Positions 60,722-64,000 of a stretch of DNA of 64,000 bases are shown here, in pieces (position 1 is the first letter of the stretch; every line of letters begins with the position of its first letter). The stretch lies in the NCBI GenBank assembly GCA_963697285.1, contig CAVONI010000009.1:248001-312000 (forward strand), in the 5' to 3' direction. The stretch comes from JAEUQQ01 sp963697285. Its GTDB lineage: Bacteria > Acidobacteriota > Vicinamibacteria > Vicinamibacterales > JAFNAJ01. The notes under the pieces were generated by a model, which was not told the origin of the DNA, searched no databases, and was given only the letters and a program-made list of their open reading frames with translations. The position numbers and the translations under genes were made by a program.

Positions 60722-62122
60722 ATGTCGAGCGTCAAGATCACCAACGGCCGCATCCTCACCGCCTCTGACACCTTCACCGCCGATGTCTACGTCGAGAACG
60801 GCGTGATCTCGCACATCGCGCGCGAGCTTCCGCTGCCTGCCGATCGCACGATCGACGCGGCCGGCCACATCGTCATGCCCGGGGGCATCGACGTGCACAC
60901 GCACCTCGACATGCCCTTCGGCGGAACGATGTCGGCCGACGACTTCCGCACGGGGACGACGGCGGCGGCGCACGGCGGGACGACCTCGGTGATCGACTTC
61001 GCCATCCAGACGCGCGGCAAGGGCCTGTATCACGCGTTCGACGAGTGGCGCGGCAAGGCCGAGGGCAAGGCGGTCATCGACTACGCCTTCCACATGATCG
61101 TGCTCGACCTCAACGACCAGGTCTACGACGAGATGCACCGGCTCGCCACGCACGACGGCCTCACGTCGTTCAAGCTGTTCATGGCGTATCCGGGCGTGCT
61201 GATGGTCGACGACGGCACGATCTTCAAGGTGATGCTGCAGGCGCGCGAGAGCGGTGGATTGATCTGCATGCACGCCGAGAACGGCCACGCCATCGACACG
61301 CTGGTGCAACGCGCCCGCGCCCGTGGCCAGATGGCGCCGAAGTACCATGCCCTGACGCGTCCGCCGCAGGCCGAAGCCGAGGCGACCCACCGCGCGCTCG
61401 CGCTCGCCGAGATGGCCGGCGCGCCCATCTACATCGTCCATGTCACGTGCAACGACTCGATGTCGAAGATCGCGGCGCAGCGCGAACGTGGCCTGCCCGC
61501 GTACGGCGAGACGTGCACGCAGTACCTGTTCCTGTCGTATGAGGACTACGAGCGTCCGGGCTTCGAGGGCGCCAAGTTCGTCATGTCTCCCCCGCTGCGC
61601 GACAAGTCGAACCAGCCGTTGCTGTGGAAGGGGCTGCGCAGGAACGACCTGCAGGTCGTGTCGACCGATCACTGCCCGTTCTCGATGGAGAATCCCCCGC
61701 AGAAGCAACTGGGCAAGGATGACTTCTCGAAGATCCCCAACGGGGCGCCCGGCATCGAGGATCGCCTCATGATGCTGTGGGATGGCGGCGTGCGCACCGG
61801 CCAGATCAGCGAGCAGCGCTTCGTGGAAATCGTGTCGACGAACCCCGCGAAGATGTTCGGCCTGTGGCCACGCAAGGGAACGATTGCCGTTGGCGCCGAC
61901 GCCGACATCGTTGTCTGGGATCCGAACCGGCAGCACACGATCTCGGCGAAGACGCATCACATGAACGTCGACTACAACATGTACGAGGGACGCACGGTCA
62001 CGGGCGCACCGTCGGTCGTGTTGTCGCGCGGCGACGTGATCGTCGAGAACGGTGCGTTCGCCGGTGCAGCGGGTCGGGGACAGTACGTGAAGCGTCAGCC
62101 GGGTCTGCCGGCGGTCTCGTAA
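60722..62122 (+). CDS. hydA: Dihydropyrimidinase / D-hydantoinase
   Basis: ATG 60722 gives 466 residues. The dinuclear zinc ligands are all present: His59 and His61 (DVHTHLD), the carbamylated Lys151 (TSFKLFMAYPG), His184 (CMHAENG), His240 (IYIVHVTC) and Asp316 (VVSTDHCPF). The FAKNPF-like end GADADIVVWDPNRQHTISAKTHHMNVDYNMYEGR is also typical. It opens the ring of dihydrouracil, dihydrothymine or hydantoins to N-carbamoyl acids, supplying the substrate of the carbamoyl amidohydrolase at 56754. It is preceded by a weak AGGT site and followed by the NCS1 permease, 74 bases on. Confidence 0.95.
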   Translation: MSSVKITNGRILTASDTFTADVYVENGVISHIARELPLPADRTIDAAGHIVMPGGIDVHTHLDMPFGGTMSADDFRTGTTAAAHGGTTSVIDFAIQTRGKGLYHAFDEWRGKAEGKAVIDYAFHMIVLDLNDQVYDEMHRLATHDGLTSFKLFMAYPGVLMVDDGTIFKVMLQARESGGLICMHAENGHAIDTLVQRARARGQMAPKYHALTRPPQAEAEATHRALALAEMAGAPIYIVHVTCNDSMSKIAAQRERGLPAYGETCTQYLFLSYEDYERPGFEGAKFVMSPPLRDKSNQPLLWKGLRRNDLQVVSTDHCPFSMENPPQKQLGKDDFSKIPNGAPGIEDRLMMLWDGGVRTGQISEQRFVEIVSTNPAKMFGLWPRKGTIAVGADADIVVWDPNRQHTISAKTHHMNVDYNMYEGRTVTGAPSVVLSRGDVIVENGAFAGAAGRGQYVKRQPGLPAVS

Positions 62123-62196
62123 TCCCCAGTCGAGCGGCCCGCTGGCAGGACGCGCTGCCCAGCGCAGCCTCGATCCAGTCGCCTGGAGAGTTCGCC

Positions 62197-63697
<1,501 letters not shown>

Positions 63698-63699
<2 letters not shown>

Positions 63700-64000
63700 T
63701 TCGGGTCAGACCCCAATTGGCTGGCAACCCGCCTGAATCCCGCCATTTCCGACAACCGCGAGTGTCACTGCATCGGCGCGAGCAGACACCTGGCGACTGC
63801 TTTCTTGCCGATTGGCGGATGAAACGTCGGCTGCCACCGTGAGTTGGCGCCGCGGAACCTGCCGGGAGTTGGGGTCTGACCCCAATTGGCTGGCGCAGGC
63901 AGTGCGACTGGGGGTTTTCGACGCCGGGGGTGGTCAGGGCCCGACGGCCGCCTTGATCCGGCGTTGCCGCCCTGCGCATAATCAATGCTCCACGTTCCGA
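63698..64000. repeat. Terminal region with family B copies 5 and 6, no gene seen
   Basis: Copy 5 (63698-63718) reads AATTCGGGTC-A-GACCCCAATT and overlaps the permease stop codon. Copy 6 (63867-63886) has AGTTGGGGTC-T-GACCCCAATT. Both are followed by GGCTGGC. The 148 bases between them and the final 114 bases show no coding sequence I can support. Confidence 0.8.

Overview
The window is about 67% GC and reads like a chromosomal segment of a soil or sediment Acidobacteriota, most likely the Vicinamibacteria (Luteitalea-like). This taxon is an inference from content: an Oar-type TonB-dependent receptor with an N-terminal carboxypeptidase-regulatory domain, a DUF5916 outer-membrane protein, a Uma2 nuclease, a winged-helix/membrane fusion regulator, a PEP-CTERM protein and several Tat-exported enzymes. 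I see no rRNA, tRNA, CRISPR array, prophage or insertion-sequence transposase. About 51 genes are supported, one of them a frameshifted pseudogene. Three families of dispersed intergenic palindromes (called A, B and C here) punctuate gene ends.

Layout. 1-4553: a left-truncated secreted monohaem cytochrome c, then on the same strand a three-gene operon of haem-c-motif histidine kinase, archaemetzincin protease and NtrC-type response regulator, preceded by a near-consensus sigma-54 promoter. 4554-13009: Kef-type antiporter, PAP2-like membrane protein, OsmC, secreted phosphoesterase, MATE pump, a triple-haem cytochrome, DinB and a tyrosine phosphatase. 13092-24540: a long minus-strand block with a secreted protein/hydrolase/DcsG-like ATP-grasp operon, a Gdx-type SMR exporter with a GNAT, a short-chain dehydrogenase broken by four single-base insertions, a PEP-CTERM protein, YjbQ, the winged-helix/membrane fusion, DUF1697, isoaspartyl methyltransferase and a DUF3052-like protein. 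24825-31000: YqeY, secreted HExxH protein, class C beta-lactamase-fold esterase, CarboxypepD-like protein, Uma2 and unknowns.

30991-41749: a ribose-type ABC importer operon (permease, double ATPase, lipoprotein binding protein) divergent from a GH47 alpha-mannosidase, then a Tat-exported aminotransferase-fold protein, an ABC-F ATPase and a LytS/LytTR two-component pair. 42055-56626: three tandem Tat-exported type B carboxylesterases, a 1204-residue TonB-dependent receptor closed by a strong intrinsic terminator, a DUF5916 protein behind a tandem operator, and a large PIG-L deacetylase. This looks like an exported de-esterification and uptake locus. 56754-63699: a reductive pyrimidine/hydantoin catabolic cluster (carbamoyl amidohydrolase, N-acyl-D-amino-acid deacylase, PreA without its ferredoxin domain, dihydropyrimidinase, NCS1 permease). 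The last 300 bases hold only family B palindromes.

The strongest candidates for something undescribed are the haem-kinase/archaemetzincin/sigma-54 regulator operon, the PreA variant without the iron-sulphur domain, the shared tandem operators, and the palindrome families that have been read into coding sequence.
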